In this document: positions 24,242-25,597 of the stretch, piece after piece
How positions within the stretch are numbered: the first letter of the stretch is position 1
Layout: each line of letters opens with the position of its first letter
The notes under the pieces: generated by a model
The model's database searches: none
What the model was told of the DNA's origin: nothing
The model's input: the letters and a program-made list of their open reading frames with translations, nothing else
Program-made: the position numbers and the translations under genes
Assembly: GCA_900754615.1 (NCBI GenBank)
Contig: CAAEDN010000086.1
Span: 1-25,597, forward strand
Direction: 5' to 3'
DNA: 25,597 nucleotides
From: an uncultured Holdemanella sp.
GTDB taxonomy: Bacteria > Bacillota_I > Bacilli_A > Erysipelotrichales > Erysipelotrichaceae

Positions 24242-24969
24242 TATTCTTCAATGCCTTCCATACTTAAACGATTTAATTGTTTAATTTCATAAGGCTTCAA
24301 ACGACGGTATTCACCAGCTCTTAAATCTTTGACGTCCAAGAAAGCAAAACGTACTCTATGCAAACGACGCACTTCATGACCTAATGCTAGCATCATGTTT
24401 TTAACTTGATGATTCTTTCCTTCCGAAATTGTTAATTCAAACTGTGTACGACCACGTGTTAAATCTTTTTGAAGCACAAAAACCTTGGCAGGCTGATACT
24501 TTTCAGTTTTTGTTTTTAAACCTCTTCTTAATTGTTTAATATCATCATCGGTTAAAATCCCTTGAAGATTGACAACATATGTTTTTTCTAAGTGATAACG
24601 AGGATGGATCATGTGATTACAAAATTCACCATCATTCGTCAACAATAATACACCACTTGTATCATAGTCTAAACGACCTACCGAGAAGATTCGTTCATTT
24701 TTAGGCATATAGTCTAACACCGTTTTTCTTCCTTTGTCATCGCTGCTTGTACATAAACAACCCTTTGGTTTATTCATGATATAGTAGACTTTTTCTTCTT
24801 TTGAGATCATATTTCCATTGACCTCGATCATATCTTGACTCGATACTTTTGTACCTAACACATCACATACTTTTCCGTTGACTTTGACTTTACCATCTAA
24901 AATCAATTCTTCCGCTTTTCTTCTTGAACAAATACCTGCTTGTGCAATTACTTTTTGTAATCTTTCCAT
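24241..24969 (-). CDS. rluB: 23S/16S rRNA pseudouridine synthase, RluB/RsuA family
   Basis: A 242-residue pseudouridine synthase. An S4 domain opens the protein (MERLQKVIAQAGICSRRKAEELI), and the catalytic motif is GRLDYDTSGVLLLTNDG with the nucleophilic aspartate of LDYDT. Downstream RGRTQFELTISEGKNHQVKNM is family-typical. Genes of this type beside scpB in Firmicutes are named rluB and modify U2605 of 23S rRNA. ATG 24969 is chosen, with AAGGAG in the last scpB codons; ten extra in-frame codons are not conserved. Confidence 0.93.
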   Translation of the reverse strand: MERLQKVIAQAGICSRRKAEELILDGKVKVNGKVCDVLGTKVSSQDMIEVNGNMISKEEKVYYIMNKPKGCLCTSSDDKGRKTVLDYMPKNERIFSVGRLDYDTSGVLLLTNDGEFCNHMIHPRYHLEKTYVVNLQGILTDDDIKQLRRGLKTKTEKYQPAKVFVLQKDLTRGRTQFELTISEGKNHQVKNMMLALGHEVRRLHRVRFAFLDVKDLRAGEYRRLKPYEIKQLNRLSMEGIEE

Positions 24970-24973
24970 TTTT

Positions 24974-25519
24974 TTATTCTCCTTCAAATAATTCTTCACT
25001 GTTCATTTGCGTTTGTGGCAATTCTGGTAATTCTTTTAAATCTTCTAATTGAAAAGCATCTAAGAATTCATCTGTAACGCGATATAAAAGTGGTTTTCCA
25101 ATCACATCTAAGCGATCCTTTGCTTCAATAAGGCCACGAGCCACTAATTTTTTTAACATCATTTCACAGTTCACACCACGAATCTCTTCGATTTCAACAC
25201 GTGTGATAGGTTGTTTATAAGCAACAATTGCCAATGTTTCCATGGCCGCTTGTGAAAGTGTTGGTTGTTTATATTCTTCAAATAATTGTTTACCATAAGG
25301 ATATACGAATTCTTTTGTGACAAATTTAAAGCGATTCGCATATTCAACAAGTTCAATCCCCTTTGTATTGCTCGCATATTCGGATTTTAAACGATCCAAT
25401 AAAACGCATATATCATCCATTTCTAAATTCTGTAGACCATGAACCATCTGTTCCATAGTCAAGCCCTCTTCTCCACTTAAGAATAAAAGGCCTTCTAATA
25501 TAGCTTTCGCATTATCCAT
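24974..25519 (-). CDS. scpB: Segregation and condensation protein B
   Basis: A 181-residue ScpB with two winged-helix domains (about 1-85 and 86-165), including ILEGLLFLSGEEGLT and the conserved LSQAAMETLAIVAYKQPITRVEIEEIRGV block. It dimerises and joins ScpA and SMC in the chromosome condensation complex. scpA, normally directly upstream and often overlapping, is not in the window; instead the upstream side shows what looks like the end of a group II intron. The ribosome site AAGGAG is 12 bases from the ATG, a little long, and can pair with sequence just upstream. Confidence 0.95.
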   Translation of the reverse strand: MDNAKAILEGLLFLSGEEGLTMEQMVHGLQNLEMDDICVLLDRLKSEYASNTKGIELVEYANRFKFVTKEFVYPYGKQLFEEYKQPTLSQAAMETLAIVAYKQPITRVEIEEIRGVNCEMMLKKLVARGLIEAKDRLDVIGKPLLYRVTDEFLDAFQLEDLKELPELPQTQMNSEELFEGE

Positions 25520-25549
25520 AAGTAAATTTATCTCCTTCTCTAATAATTA

Positions 25550-25597
25550 AACAGTTGGAGATAAACTCCTCTAAGAACCGTACGTGCGGTTTTCCCG
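25550..25597 (-). mobile_element. 3' end of a group II intron (domain V/VI), cut by the window edge
   Basis: Read on the minus strand from the edge, CGGGAAAACCGCACGUACGG and the following UUCUUAGAGGAG (25597-25566) match the 3' half of group II intron domain V, in which a GAAA-type loop is followed by CGCACGUACGGUUC. A short hairpin (GGAG/CUCC, 25569-25557) comes next as a possible domain VI. The exact 3' splice site, probably around 25550-25556, is not certain. The rest of the intron and any reverse transcriptase lie outside the window. It is on the same strand as scpB and ends about 35 bases before its ATG. Confidence 0.7.

Overview
The window is a dense, AT-rich piece of bacterial chromosome. 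It carries 28 protein genes, almost all on the minus strand with overlaps or gaps of a few bases. Strong AAGGAGG-type ribosome sites, a T-box leader, the gene order and a MurE with a DDPR motif point to a low-GC Bacillota, most likely a member of the Erysipelotrichia or a close relative. TGA is used as a stop (dinB), so the code is standard. The lineage is inferred from gene content and was not searched.

Reading in the direction of transcription (right to left), the right end holds scpB-rluB-rsmE-mtaB-murE, a tightly coupled set for chromosome segregation, rRNA/tRNA modification and cell wall synthesis. Just upstream of scpB, at the window edge, is what looks like the 3' end of a group II intron. 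Then come rpsU (own promoter and terminator), phoH, yebC (own promoter), and hisS-aspS under a T-box riboswitch whose specifier region contains overlapping Asp (GAC) and His (CAC) codons.

A plus-strand island follows: a structured RNA of about 155 nt at 14654-14808, best explained as a 6S RNA, and an HD-domain phosphohydrolase gene, facing aspS across two convergent terminators. Divergent from the RNA is truB-ribF. Next is a variant of the classic Firmicute cluster asp23-nusB-xseA-xseB-ispA-dxs-tlyA-recN. Here a cytosolic 5'-nucleotidase sits between asp23 and nusB, and folD and argR/ahrC, common in this cluster elsewhere, are absent. recN leads into dinB-trmN6-xerD-mrp-ygjP, a repair, modification and recombination group that ends near the left edge against a plus-strand terminator from a gene outside the window.

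No CRISPR array, prophage, tRNA or rRNA gene was seen. This is mostly a core region. The points of interest are the structured RNA, the intron edge, the dual-codon T-box, the His-rich HisRS tail, the MurE specificity motif, a probable leaderless recombinase mRNA, and three terminators placed directly in front of the next start codon.
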